Assembly: GCA_963730325.1 (NCBI GenBank)
Contig: CAVSRC010000016.1
Location: forward strand, 1-64,000
Direction of reading: 5' to 3'
Origin: CAVSRC01 sp963730325
Lineage (GTDB): Bacteria > Pseudomonadota > Alphaproteobacteria > Rhizobiales > Kaistiaceae
Length of the DNA stretch: 64,000 bases
This document shows, one piece after another, positions 54,407 to 62,730 of this stretch; position 1 is the stretch's first letter; every line of letters begins with the position of its first letter. The position numbers and the translations under genes are program-made. The notes beneath the pieces were generated by a model. That model was not told where the DNA came from. It did no database searches and saw only the letters and a list, made by a program, of their open reading frames with translations.

Positions 54407-55602
54407 CGCCGGCCGTACCGGGTCACCGCGAAGGCGAGCACGACAACCGCGGCACCAATGATACCGAGGCCGGCGATGCCCCACATGGTCGAGGTGAGGA
54501 CGGTGACGCGGAAATTGGCATGGTCGAAGGTGCCGTCGCCATTGGCGCTGACGGTGACCATGTAGTCGCCGGCGATCGCCTTGTCGGACGGCGTCATGTT
54601 GACCGAGACCGGCAACTTGCCGCCGGGCGCGATGCTCGGGACCTTCTCAGGATCGAAGGTGATCTTCCAGCCCTGCGGCGACGACGAACTCAGCATGACG
54701 TTGGTGGCCGGCGCGCTGCCGTTGTTCTCGACGGTGAACTTGAAGGTGCGTTCCTGGCCGGCGGTGGCGTCGCCCGACAGGCGGCCTTCGGGACCAGTCA
54801 GCGAGACAGTCGGCTGACCGGTGACATCGAGAAGAAGCGCGGTCTGGCCGGAGGTGGTCGGGCTGGCGGCGGCGATCTGCACCTTGTATTGGCCGGCCTC
54901 GACGGACTGCGGCGGCTTGACGCTGACCTTGAGCGTCTTGGATTCGCCCGCCTTGAGCGGGATCGAGGTCAGCTCCTGAGAGCCGTACTGCTCCTTGAAG
55001 GTCGTCGTGAAGCCGTCGGGGCCCTTGGCCAGCAGATTGAAGGTCTGATCGCTCTGCGCCTCGTTCTTGACGGCAACGTCGAAGTCAAAGGCCGATTTCG
55101 GCGACCCGCGCAGCGCCGGAAGCTTGGGCGTCATGGTGACCTTCGCCGGTGCCGGTGCGGCGAGCGAGAGCGAAATCGGCAGGTCGAGCGCCTGACTGTC
55201 CGTCTTGCCGGCGATCGTGAAATCGTAGCTGCCGCTCTTGGCGTCCTTGGGCGGCGTCAGCTTGAGGGTCAGGTTCTGGCTCGAGTCGGGCTCGACGATC
55301 GCCGCGGTGACGGTCTTGCCGCCACCCTGGAACTCATAGGTCCAGCCCGACGGCAGGCCGTCGACGCTGAAGGCGACGCGCTTGGGCGGCAGGTTCTTGT
55401 TCTGCAGCGTGAGGTCGAGCTGGATGTTGTCACCGGCATGCACGGTCAGCGACGGGTAGCCGGTGGTGAGCCACAAGCCGGTCAGCGGCTGACTGGCCAA
55501 GGTCGGCTGAGCCGTCGCCATATCCTGAGCATTCGCTGTCACGCCGAACAACAAGCCCGACGCAATCAGGCACGAAGCAAGTATCGCGTTTGTGGGACGC
55601 AT
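54403..55602 (-). CDS. Exported NEW3-domain membrane protein
   Basis: A 399-residue protein with a signal peptide ending ANAQ, three or four beta-sandwich NEW3/Ig-like repeats (for example VHAGDNIQLDLTLQNKNLPP and RTFKFTVENNGSAPATNVML) and a C-terminal transmembrane helix (MWGIAGLGIIGAAVVVLAFAV), so the repeats face the periplasm. It corresponds to COG1470-type proteins. The ATG at 55602 has GGGGGA eight bases upstream; an ATG three codons earlier lies directly behind that site. It is coupled by ATGA to an ABC-2 ATPase and permease and probably works with them. Confidence 0.82.
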   Translation of the reverse strand: MRPTNAILASCLIASGLLFGVTANAQDMATAQPTLASQPLTGLWLTTGYPSLTVHAGDNIQLDLTLQNKNLPPKRVAFSVDGLPSGWTYEFQGGGKTVTAAIVEPDSSQNLTLKLTPPKDAKSGSYDFTIAGKTDSQALDLPISLSLAAPAPAKVTMTPKLPALRGSPKSAFDFDVAVKNEAQSDQTFNLLAKGPDGFTTTFKEQYGSQELTSIPLKAGESKTLKVSVKPPQSVEAGQYKVQIAAASPTTSGQTALLLDVTGQPTVSLTGPEGRLSGDATAGQERTFKFTVENNGSAPATNVMLSSSSPQGWKITFDPEKVPSIAPGGKLPVSVNMTPSDKAIAGDYMVTVSANGDGTFDHANFRVTVLTSTMWGIAGLGIIGAAVVVLAFAVTRYGRR

Positions 55603-55814
55603 GTTTTCCATCCCCCTTTAATTTGAGGCGAGCCAATATTACCGGAACAGGACTTATGAATGGCCCGTTCCGGTCGAGTAGAATGGGTGGCCTAACTTGG
55701 CTCGAAATGTGGCAGGAATTTGGCGAAAACGCCTTGCGTGGATTACAGTTTTGTAAGATTTGCGCGGATTTCCGCGGCGATTTGTCCCCTGAAGCGGACG
55801 GAAAGCGGGTGCAA

Positions 55815-55833
55815 GCGGGGCGCAAGGCCCCGC
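55815..55833. terminator. Hairpin downstream of DAHP synthase
   Basis: Arms GCGGGGC and GCCCCGC with a 5-base loop, 28 bases past the stop of the DAHP synthase gene on the minus strand. The following T-run is weak, so this is a possible terminator only. Confidence 0.4.
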
Positions 55834-55860
55834 ACATTAATTCTTGGTAATACTAGAGGC

Positions 55861-57246
55861 TCAGGCCGAGGCCGCCGTGCGCCCGGCGCGCTCCAGGCGG
55901 CTGCGCTTGAGCAGTTCGGCGACCAGGAAGGCCAGCTCCAGCGACTGGTCGGCGTTGAGCCGCGGATCGCAATGGGTGTGGTAGCGATCGTGCAGCTCGT
56001 CCTCGGTGATGGCGCGGGCACCGCCGGTGCATTCGGTCACGTCCGATCCGGTCATCTCGATGTGGATGCCGCCGGGGTGGGTGCCCTCGGCGCCGTGCAC
56101 GGCGAAGAAGTCCTCCACCTCCGACAGAACGAGGTCGAAGGGCCGCGTCTTGTAGCCGCTCGCCGAGGTAATCGTGTTGCCGTGCATGGGATCGCACGAC
56201 CAGACGACGCTCCGCCCCTCGCGCTGGACGGCGCGGACCAGCGGCGACAGGCGGTCGAAGACCTTGCGAGCGCCGAAGCGGCAGATCAGCGTCAGCCGCC
56301 CCGGCTCGTTGTCGGGGTTGAGAACGTCGACCAGCCGGAGCAGTTCGTCGGGGGCGAGCGACGGCCCGCATTTGAGGCCGATCGGGTTCTTCACGCCGCG
56401 GCAATATTCGATGTGGGCGTGGTCAAGCTGGCGGGTGCGGTCGCCGACCCACAACATGTGGCCGGAGGTGGCGTACCAGTCGCCGCTGGTCGAATCGACG
56501 CGGGTCATGGCCTCCTCGAAGCCAAGCAGCAGCGCCTCGTGGCTGGTGTAGAAATCGGTCGAGCGCATCTCCGGGTGAAGCTCGGGGTCGATGCCGCAGG
56601 CGCGCATGAAATCGAGCGCCTCGGTGATGCGGTTGGCCAGTTCCTGGTAGCGGTTGGACTGCGGGCTGTCCTTGACGAAGCCGAGCATCCACTGGTGGAT
56701 ATGCTGGAGGTTGGCATAGCCGCCGGTGGCGAAGGCGCGCAACAGGTTGAGGGTGGCCGCCGACTGGCGATAGGCCATTTCGAGGCGGTTGGGATCGGGC
56801 TGTCGCGTCGCTTCGTCGAACTCGATGCCGTTGATGATGTCGCCGCGATAGCTGGGCAGCTCGACGGCGCCCTTCTTCTCGGTCGGCGCGGAACGCGGCT
56901 TGGCGAACTGGCCGGCGATGCGGCCGACCTTCACCACCGGCACGGCGCCGGCGAAGGTGAGCACCACGGCCATCTGCAGGAAGACGCGGAAGAAATCGCG
57001 GATGTTGTCGGCGTGGTGTTCGGCGAAACTCTCGGCGCAATCGCCGCCCTGGAGCAGGAAGCTCCGCCCTTCGGCGACGCCGGCCAGCGTGCGCTTCAGC
57101 TTGCGCGCCTCGCCAGCGAAGACCAGCGGCGGATAGGTGGCAAGCCGCCCCTCGACGGCGGAGAGCGCCTCCCCGTCCGGATAGACCGGCACCTGCTCGA
57201 TCGGTTTCGTGCGCCAGCTGGCCGGCGACCACGCGCTTGTCGTCAC
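55861..57246 (-). CDS. Class II 3-deoxy-7-phosphoheptulonate synthase
   Basis: A 461-residue class II (plant/Mycobacterium-type) DAHP synthase, the first enzyme of the shikimate pathway, joining phosphoenolpyruvate and erythrose-4-phosphate. LLQGGDCAESF, GIEFDEATR, KCGPSLAPDELLRL and WSCDPMHGNT carry the metal and phosphate ligands. The start is GTG at 57246 (MTTSAWSPASWR) with GGGAG nine bases before. The gene appears to be single; glutathione reductase lies upstream in the same orientation. Confidence 0.94.
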   Translation of the reverse strand: MTTSAWSPASWRTKPIEQVPVYPDGEALSAVEGRLATYPPLVFAGEARKLKRTLAGVAEGRSFLLQGGDCAESFAEHHADNIRDFFRVFLQMAVVLTFAGAVPVVKVGRIAGQFAKPRSAPTEKKGAVELPSYRGDIINGIEFDEATRQPDPNRLEMAYRQSAATLNLLRAFATGGYANLQHIHQWMLGFVKDSPQSNRYQELANRITEALDFMRACGIDPELHPEMRSTDFYTSHEALLLGFEEAMTRVDSTSGDWYATSGHMLWVGDRTRQLDHAHIEYCRGVKNPIGLKCGPSLAPDELLRLVDVLNPDNEPGRLTLICRFGARKVFDRLSPLVRAVQREGRSVVWSCDPMHGNTITSASGYKTRPFDLVLSEVEDFFAVHGAEGTHPGGIHIEMTGSDVTECTGGARAITEDELHDRYHTHCDPRLNADQSLELAFLVAELLKRSRLERAGRTAASA

Positions 57247-57347
57247 GCCTAACTCCCTGCGAATGCGCGAAAATCCGGGCCTCGCGGGCCGCGTTATACA
57301 CGGCCGCGCCGGTCCGTTCCACCCGAATGCTGCGGGCGCCTTCCCGG

Positions 57348-58736
57348 CTATTCAGCCGCCTCGCGGCGGATACGCTCGGCCGGCCGCGCCATGGTGACGA
57401 TTTCTTCGGCGAGCGTCGGGTGCAGCGCCGTGGTCGCGTCGAAATCGGCCTTGGTGGCCCCCATCTTCACCGCGACGGCGACGATCTGGACCATCTCGGC
57501 GGCGTTGGGGCCGACGAAGTGGCAGCCGAGAAGGCGATCGCTGTCGGCATCGACGACCAGCTTCATCAGCATGCGCTCGTCGCGGCCGGCGACGCGATAG
57601 GGCAGCGGCTTGAAATGCGAGCGGTAGATGTCCAGCGACGGGTAACGCTCGCGCGCCACCTCCTCGGTCAGGCCGACCGAGCCGACCTCGGGATTGGCGA
57701 ACACCGCCACCGGCACGTCCTCGTAGTCGACGGCGGTCGGGTGGCCCTGAAACACGGTCTGGATGAAGGCGGCCCCCTCACGGATGGCGACCGGTGTGAA
57801 CTGGAGGCGGCCGGTGACGTCGCCGACGGCGTAGATGTTGGGAACGTCGGTGCGCGAATAGGCGTCGACCGGGATCGTGCCGGTGGCATCGACCGTGACG
57901 CCGGCCTTTTCGAGGCCGAGGCCGGTGGTGTTGGGGTGGCGGCCGATGGCGAGCAGCACCTGGTCGGCGGCAATGGTGACGTCCGACTTCAAGGTGGCGA
58001 TGTAGCCGCGCTCGGCCTCGGCGATGCTGGCCAGCTGCTCGCCGGTCATGACGGTGATGCCGCGCCGCTCCAGCGCCGAGCAGAGTTCATGGCGGACTTC
58101 GCTGTCGAAGCCGCGCAGAACCTGGGCCCCGCGATGGATGACGGTCACCTCGGTGCCGAAGCCGGCGAAGATCGAGGCGATCTCCATGGCGATGTAGCTG
58201 CCGCCGACGATGAGCACCCGTTTCGGCAGGCGCTCGAGGTGGAAGAACTCATCGGAGGTGATGACATGCTCGATGCCGGGAATGGGCAGGTCGCGACGCG
58301 GCCGCCCGCCGCTGGCGATGAGGATGTATTCGGCCGTCACCGTCCTGTGCTCGGCAAGCAGGCGCACGGTGTGGGCGTCCTCGAGCACGGCACGGCTGTG
58401 GACGATCTCGGCGCCGGCCTTTTCGAGATTGCGGATGTAGATGCTGCTCAGCCAGGAAACCTCGCCGGCAACGTTGCCGACCAGAGTCGGCCAGTCGAAA
58501 TGCAGGCCCTCCACCCGCCAGCCGAAGCCGACGGCGTCCTCGAAGGCCTCGGCAAAGTGGGCGGCGTTGACGAACAGCTTCTTCGGCACGCAGCCGCGCA
58601 GCACGCAGGTGCCGCCGACGCGGCTTTCCTCGGCGATCGCCACGCGTTTTCCCAGTTCGGCGGCAAGGCGCGCGGCACGCACGCCGGCGGAGCCTGCGCC
58701 GACGACAAACAGGTCGTAATCGTAGCCGCCCGTCAC
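57348..58736 (-). CDS. gor: Glutathione-disulfide reductase
   Basis: A 462-residue flavoenzyme that reduces oxidised glutathione with NADPH. FVVGAGSAGVRAARLAAELG binds FAD, GGTCVLRGCVPKKLFV holds the redox cysteines, GGSYIAMEIASIFAGFG binds NADPH, and the C-terminal dimer region has HPTLAEEIV with the catalytic His. Start is GTG. It is followed on the same strand by DAHP synthase and preceded by the DUF2059 gene, 13 bases upstream. Confidence 0.93.
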   Translation of the reverse strand: MTGGYDYDLFVVGAGSAGVRAARLAAELGKRVAIAEESRVGGTCVLRGCVPKKLFVNAAHFAEAFEDAVGFGWRVEGLHFDWPTLVGNVAGEVSWLSSIYIRNLEKAGAEIVHSRAVLEDAHTVRLLAEHRTVTAEYILIASGGRPRRDLPIPGIEHVITSDEFFHLERLPKRVLIVGGSYIAMEIASIFAGFGTEVTVIHRGAQVLRGFDSEVRHELCSALERRGITVMTGEQLASIAEAERGYIATLKSDVTIAADQVLLAIGRHPNTTGLGLEKAGVTVDATGTIPVDAYSRTDVPNIYAVGDVTGRLQFTPVAIREGAAFIQTVFQGHPTAVDYEDVPVAVFANPEVGSVGLTEEVARERYPSLDIYRSHFKPLPYRVAGRDERMLMKLVVDADSDRLLGCHFVGPNAAEMVQIVAVAVKMGATKADFDATTALHPTLAEEIVTMARPAERIRREAAE

Positions 58737-58749
58737 GCGCAGCCGCCCA

Positions 58750-59256
58750 TCAGATCGGGTGACCCTGCTTCTTCAGCTCTTCCTTGGTCTTGTCGAGAAG
58801 CTCGGCGCCGACGCGATCAGACCAGGACTGGACCGCCTGCAACGTGTCGCGGAACACGGCCGGCCCGTCCGTCTGGTACTTCTGGCCGGCCGGGCTCTTC
58901 AGGAACGCGGCGATGGCCTTGAGCTCGTCCTCGCTGAACGCCTTGGCATAGACGCGGGCGACGTCCTGATCGAGTTCGCGGCGCCGCGCGACAAGCTTGA
59001 GGGCAACCGCCTGAACCGTGTCGGCGATCTCCTGATGCAGGTCGGGGCGGGCGCGGATCAGCCGGTTGGTGATCTCGTTGGCGATCTGCGGCAGGCGCGT
59101 GTCGAAGCTCGCCGTGGCGGTGGTTGCGTTGATCACGGCGAGCGCGGCGGCCATGTGCGAAGGGCTGATCTCCTGGGCAAGAAGCGAGGAGGCCGGCAGG
59201 GCGGTGAGCGCGGCCGCAACAGCCACCGTGCGGACGAATTTACCGATCAGGGTCAT
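58750..59256 (-). CDS. DUF2059 exported protein
   Basis: A 168-residue periplasmic protein with a signal peptide ending SLLAQ (about residue 27) and an all-helical DUF2059 domain (residues 100-165; VYAKAFSEDELKAIAAFLKSPAGQKYQ). Function unknown. I use the ATG at 59256, where GGAG lies six bases upstream, and not the two upstream ATG codons. It sits between rpiA and gor on the same strand, likely in one operon. Confidence 0.85.
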   Translation of the reverse strand: MTLIGKFVRTVAVAAALTALPASSLLAQEISPSHMAAALAVINATTATASFDTRLPQIANEITNRLIRARPDLHQEIADTVQAVALKLVARRRELDQDVARVYAKAFSEDELKAIAAFLKSPAGQKYQTDGPAVFRDTLQAVQSWSDRVGAELLDKTKEELKKQGHPI

Positions 59257-59285
59257 CACGTGCTCCATGTGGATAGACAGCATTG

Positions 59286-59993
59286 CTATTTGCTCATGCG
59301 GGTGACGCCGTCGCTGCCCGCAACGATCACGAGCGAGGCGATGCCAATGAACAGGCCGTGCTCGACGACGCCGGGCATGGCGTCCAGCTCGCGCGCAAGG
59401 CGTTCGGGCTCGTTTATACGGCCAACAGATACGTCAAGAATATGGTTGCCGCCATCGGTGACGTAGGGGCGGTCGCCGTCCTGGCGCCAGGTGAACGATC
59501 CGGTCATGCCGAGCCGTCCGGCGAGGCCCTCGACCGCGCGGCGGACGGGCGTGGCGCCGAAGGGCACGACCTCGACCGGCAGGGGGAAGGCGCCGAGCGC
59601 ATCGACGACCTTGGCGGCATCGACGACGACGATCATGCGCTTCGACGCGGTGGCCACGATCTTCTCGCGCAGGAGCGCGCCGCCGCCGCCCTTGATGAGG
59701 CGCAGCTCGTGGTCGACCTCGTCGGCCCCGTCGACGACCAGATCGAGGACCGGCTCGTCATCGAGCGTGGCCAAGGGAATGCCCTCCGAGCGGGCCAATT
59801 CGGCGGTCTTGTCCGATGTCGGCACGCCCACGACCGACAGCCCCGCACGCACGCGCTCGCCCAGCGCGCGCACGAAATGGGCCGCCGTGCGGCCGGAGCC
59901 GAGGCCGAGCTTCATGCCCGGGCGCACGTCCTCCAGCGCCGCTTCGGCCGCGCGCCGACGCTCCGCGTCGATCAGTGTGTCGCCCGCCGTCAC
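59286..59993 (-). CDS. rpiA: Ribose-5-phosphate isomerase A
   Basis: A 235-residue enzyme of the pentose phosphate pathway, interconverting ribose-5-phosphate and ribulose-5-phosphate. GLGSGRTA, VDGADEVD and KGGGGALLREKIVA are the family motifs including the catalytic Glu/Lys/Asp set. Start is GTG at 59993. It is divergent from the DUF2214 gene and may be cotranscribed with the DUF2059 gene, 29 bases downstream. Confidence 0.95.
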   Translation of the reverse strand: MTAGDTLIDAERRRAAEAALEDVRPGMKLGLGSGRTAAHFVRALGERVRAGLSVVGVPTSDKTAELARSEGIPLATLDDEPVLDLVVDGADEVDHELRLIKGGGGALLREKIVATASKRMIVVVDAAKVVDALGAFPLPVEVVPFGATPVRRAVEGLAGRLGMTGSFTWRQDGDRPYVTDGGNHILDVSVGRINEPERLARELDAMPGVVEHGLFIGIASLVIVAGSDGVTRMSK

Positions 59994-60138
59994 CGGCCGC
60001 GCCTGCCAAAAATCGAGGAAATCGGATCTTTCTTCATCGGGGGTTCCGGCCCTTTCGGGCGCTTGTTAGCATCTGGCGGGCCGTGACGCCACGCTGGCGG
60101 CATGTCCTGATCCGGGACATTTGCGGAGGGACCCGCCC

Positions 60139-60591
60139 ATGCTGACCGACCTGACGCTGGCCATCGCCCATCACGTGCTGGCCTTCGCCCTTGCCGGCGT
60201 TCTCGTTGCCGAGATGATGCTGGTGCGGCCCGAGATGGGACGCGCGGACGCGCTCAAGGTCGGGCGTATCGACATTGCCTTCGGCGTGCTCGCCGGGCTG
60301 ATCCTGATCGTCGGCTTTGGGCGGGTCTATTTCGGCCTCAAGGGACCCGACTATTACTGGTCCAACGCCTTCTTCCACGCCAAGCTCGGTGCAGTTGTCC
60401 TGGTCGCAATCCTGTCGATCTGGCCGACGGTCCGCTTCATCGGCTGGGGCCGGGCGATCCGCCGCGACGCGGATTTCGTTCCGCCGCCGGTGGAGGTTGA
60501 AAAGATCAGGAAATTCATCCATCTGGAGCTGGTAGTTTTCATCCTGATTCCGGTTTTCGCGGCCCTGATGGCGCGCGGCTACGGAAGCTGA
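60139..60591 (+). CDS. DUF2214 membrane protein
   Basis: A 150-residue protein with four transmembrane helices, including HHVLAFALAGVLVAEMMLV and ISRPTYPE-free loops; conserved-looking segments are GFGRVYFGLKGPDYYWSNAFFHAKL and KFIHLELVVFILIPVFAALMARGYG. Histidines in helices one and three could suggest heme or metal binding. Function unknown. GGAGG precedes the ATG at a good distance, and gph starts 16 bases after the stop. Confidence 0.78.
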   Translation: MLTDLTLAIAHHVLAFALAGVLVAEMMLVRPEMGRADALKVGRIDIAFGVLAGLILIVGFGRVYFGLKGPDYYWSNAFFHAKLGAVVLVAILSIWPTVRFIGWGRAIRRDADFVPPPVEVEKIRKFIHLELVVFILIPVFAALMARGYGS

Positions 60592-60607
60592 CCCAGACGT
60601 TCCCGCC

Positions 60608-61297
60608 TTGACCTCCCCCACGCTTGTCTTCGACCTCGACGGGACCCTCGTCGACACCGCCCCCGATATCGTGCGCGCGCTGAACACGGTGCTCACCGGA
60701 GAAGGCCTGACGCCGGTCAGCGTGCAAGCGGCGAAGACCATGGTCGGCCACGGTGCGCGCGTCCTGCTCGCCTCGGCCTGCGCCGCCTCCGGCCGCAAGG
60801 TCGAAGGCGCCGAGCTTGAGCGGCTGTTCCAGGACCTCATCGATTACTATTCGGCGCACATCGCCGACGAGAGCCGACCCTATCCGGGGGTCGAGGCGGC
60901 GCTCGACCGGTTTTCGGCGGCGGGCTGGCTGCTGGCGGTGCTGTCCAACAAGCCCGACGCCCTCGCCCGGCCAGTTCTGGAGGCGCTGAAGCTTGCCCCG
61001 CGCTTTGCCGCGATCATCGGCCAGGGCGCCCTTCCCTGGCTGAAACCCGACCCGCGCGCCTTCAACGAAACGGTGCGCCTGGCCGGCGGCACGCCCGACC
61101 GCGCCATCATGGTGGGCGACTCGAAGACCGACATCGAGACCGCGCGGGCGGCCGGCATCCCGGTGGTTGCGGTCAGTTTCGGCTATACGCCCGAGCCGGT
61201 CGCCACCTTTGGCCCCGACCGGCTGATCGACCATTTCGACGCGTTGTGGGACGCGGTGGCCAGCCTCGGACCCGTTTCAGGCTCCGCTTCGCCTTGA
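60608..61297 (+). CDS. gph: Phosphoglycolate phosphatase
   Basis: A 229-residue HAD-IA phosphatase. Motif I is VFDLDGTLVDTAPDI, motif II VLSNKPD, motif III with lysine in LKPDPRAF, motif IV GDSKTDIETARAAG. Best fit is Gph, which removes 2-phosphoglycolate formed in DNA repair. The start is TTG at 60608, 16 bases downstream of the DUF2214 gene. tRNA-Val follows on the same strand. Confidence 0.9.
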   Translation: MTSPTLVFDLDGTLVDTAPDIVRALNTVLTGEGLTPVSVQAAKTMVGHGARVLLASACAASGRKVEGAELERLFQDLIDYYSAHIADESRPYPGVEAALDRFSAAGWLLAVLSNKPDALARPVLEALKLAPRFAAIIGQGALPWLKPDPRAFNETVRLAGGTPDRAIMVGDSKTDIETARAAGIPVVAVSFGYTPEPVATFGPDRLIDHFDALWDAVASLGPVSGSASP

Positions 61298-61351
61298 CGG
61301 CGGTCCCGCCCGTCCCTTAAATCCCGGCACCTTCGGCCTTACCAGCCGGGC

Positions 61352-61426
61352 GGGCGATTAGCTCAGCGGGAGAGCACTCCCTTCACACGGGAGGGGTCAC
61401 TGGTTCAATCCCAGTATCGCCCACCA
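61352..61426 (+). tRNA. tRNA-Val (CAC)
   Basis: A 75-base cloverleaf with encoded CCA. The acceptor GGGCGAT pairs with ATCGCCC, the anticodon stem CTCCC/GGGAG encloses TTCACAC with anticodon CAC, and the T-loop is TTCAATC. The discriminator base is A, as for tRNA-Val. Confidence 0.97.
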
Positions 61427-61450
61427 TTCGCCACCTGCCGGCGGCATGGC

Positions 61451-61485
61451 TCGCGGGGGACGGCGGACGGGTTCAACCCCCGCGA
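61451..61485. terminator. Hairpin downstream of tRNA-Val
   Basis: Arms TCGCGGGGG (61451-61459) and CCCCCGCGA (61477-61485) are exact inverted complements with a 17-base loop. It lies 24 bases past the tRNA 3' end. No T-run follows, so it may act as a processing or stabilising structure more than a terminator. Confidence 0.45.
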
Positions 61486-61550
61486 CCGCCGGCGCAAATC
61501 ACGTCATAATGGCGCCGTCGCTTTCCACAACGGACCGAGACGGCCGCACC

Positions 61551-62672
61551 ATGCTCAAGACGATCCGCTCCGAAGCCGCCTTCATCGTCACGGCCCTGTC
61601 GGCCGTCGTCTTCTACACGGTCGGCAAGTACTGGCTCGACGATCTGAGCAATCCGTGGGTCTATGCCGGCCTGACCCTGTGGCTGTTCGGGACGATGCTG
61701 TGGAGCTCGTTTTCCGCCGTCCACCATGCGGACGCCCTGGCGGAGCTGCTCGGCGAACCGCTCGGCACGCTGATCCTGACCATCTCGGTGATCAGCATCG
61801 AGGTCTCGGTGATCGCGGCGGTGATGCTGCACGCCGGGCCGAACCCGACGCTCGCCCGCGACACCATGCTGGCCGTGCTGGTCATCGTGCTCAACGGCAT
61901 GGTGGGCCTGTCGCTGCTCGTCGGCGGCATTCGCCACCGCGAGCAGTCCTACAATCTTCAGGGCGCCCGCTCCTATCTCAGCGTCATCATCACGCTTGCC
62001 ACCCTGTCGCTGATCCTGCCCCGCTTCACCCGTTCGACCGTGGGCCCGACCCTGACCACCACGCAGGGACTGCTTTTTGCCGCCATCACGATCGTTCTCT
62101 ACGCGACCTTCCTGGCGATGCAGACCGTCCGCCATCGCGACTATTTCGTTCTGCATACCGAAGGGTCGGAGGGTGCGGAGCATGGAGGGGATCATGCAAG
62201 CCACGGCCATGTGCAACCGCGAACGGTGCCCTATCACGCCATCTTCCTGCTGCTGACGCTGATCCCGATCGTGCTCTTGTCCAAGAAGCTCGCGATCGTC
62301 GTCGATTTCGGCACCGAGACGCTTGGACTGCCCGAGGCGCTGGGCGGCGTGCTGGTCGCGGTGCTGGTGCTGTCGCCGGAAGGGCTGGCGGCCTACGAGT
62401 CGGCGGCGGCCAATCACCTGCAGCGCGCGGTGAACATCTGCCTCGGCTCGGCGCTTGCCACCATCAGCCTGACGATCCCCGCTGTCGTCGTCATCGGCCT
62501 GATCAGCGGGATTCACGTCGAGCTCGGCCTGGCGCCCACCGAGATGATCATCCTCCTGCTGACGCTGGCGATCAGCGTGCTCACCTTCGGCGCGGTGCGC
62601 ACCAACATGCTCCAGGGCGCGGTGCACCTGGTGGTGTTCTTCACCTATATCGTGCTGATCTTTCAGCCGTGA
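61551..62672 (+). CDS. chaA: Calcium/proton antiporter ChaA
   Basis: A 373-residue cation/H+ antiporter of the CaCA family with about 11 transmembrane helices. The two alpha repeats are visible as LILTISVISIEVSVIAAVML and LVLSPEGLAAYESAAANHLQRAVNICLGSALATISLTIPA, each with the essential acidic residue. A central His/Glu-rich cytoplasmic loop (EHGGDHASHGH) may bind metal. The start may also be the ATG at 61509 (MAPSLSTTD); I took 61551, because the conserved part begins there and the upstream codon lacks a ribosome site. Confidence 0.88.
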   Translation: MLKTIRSEAAFIVTALSAVVFYTVGKYWLDDLSNPWVYAGLTLWLFGTMLWSSFSAVHHADALAELLGEPLGTLILTISVISIEVSVIAAVMLHAGPNPTLARDTMLAVLVIVLNGMVGLSLLVGGIRHREQSYNLQGARSYLSVIITLATLSLILPRFTRSTVGPTLTTTQGLLFAAITIVLYATFLAMQTVRHRDYFVLHTEGSEGAEHGGDHASHGHVQPRTVPYHAIFLLLTLIPIVLLSKKLAIVVDFGTETLGLPEALGGVLVAVLVLSPEGLAAYESAAANHLQRAVNICLGSALATISLTIPAVVVIGLISGIHVELGLAPTEMIILLLTLAISVLTFGAVRTNMLQGAVHLVVFFTYIVLIFQP

Positions 62673-62689
62673 ACCGTGGCGCGCCCCGA

Positions 62690-62705
62690 CGATCCGACCG
62701 GATCG
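62690..62705. terminator. Small hairpin between convergent genes
   Basis: CGATCCG-AC-CGGATCG is a perfect 7-bp inverted repeat between the ends of chaA and the efflux-factor gene. It has no T-run and only a 2-base loop, so a role as a two-way terminator is possible but weak. Confidence 0.3.
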
Positions 62706-62730
62706 CCGGGTGCGGACCGCGCGGCCGGAT

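Noticed and set aside
61440..61500. GGGTTCAACCCCCG segment after tRNA-Val resembling a T-arm
   Set aside because: No acceptor or anticodon arms can be formed; the match is part of a 9-bp hairpin.
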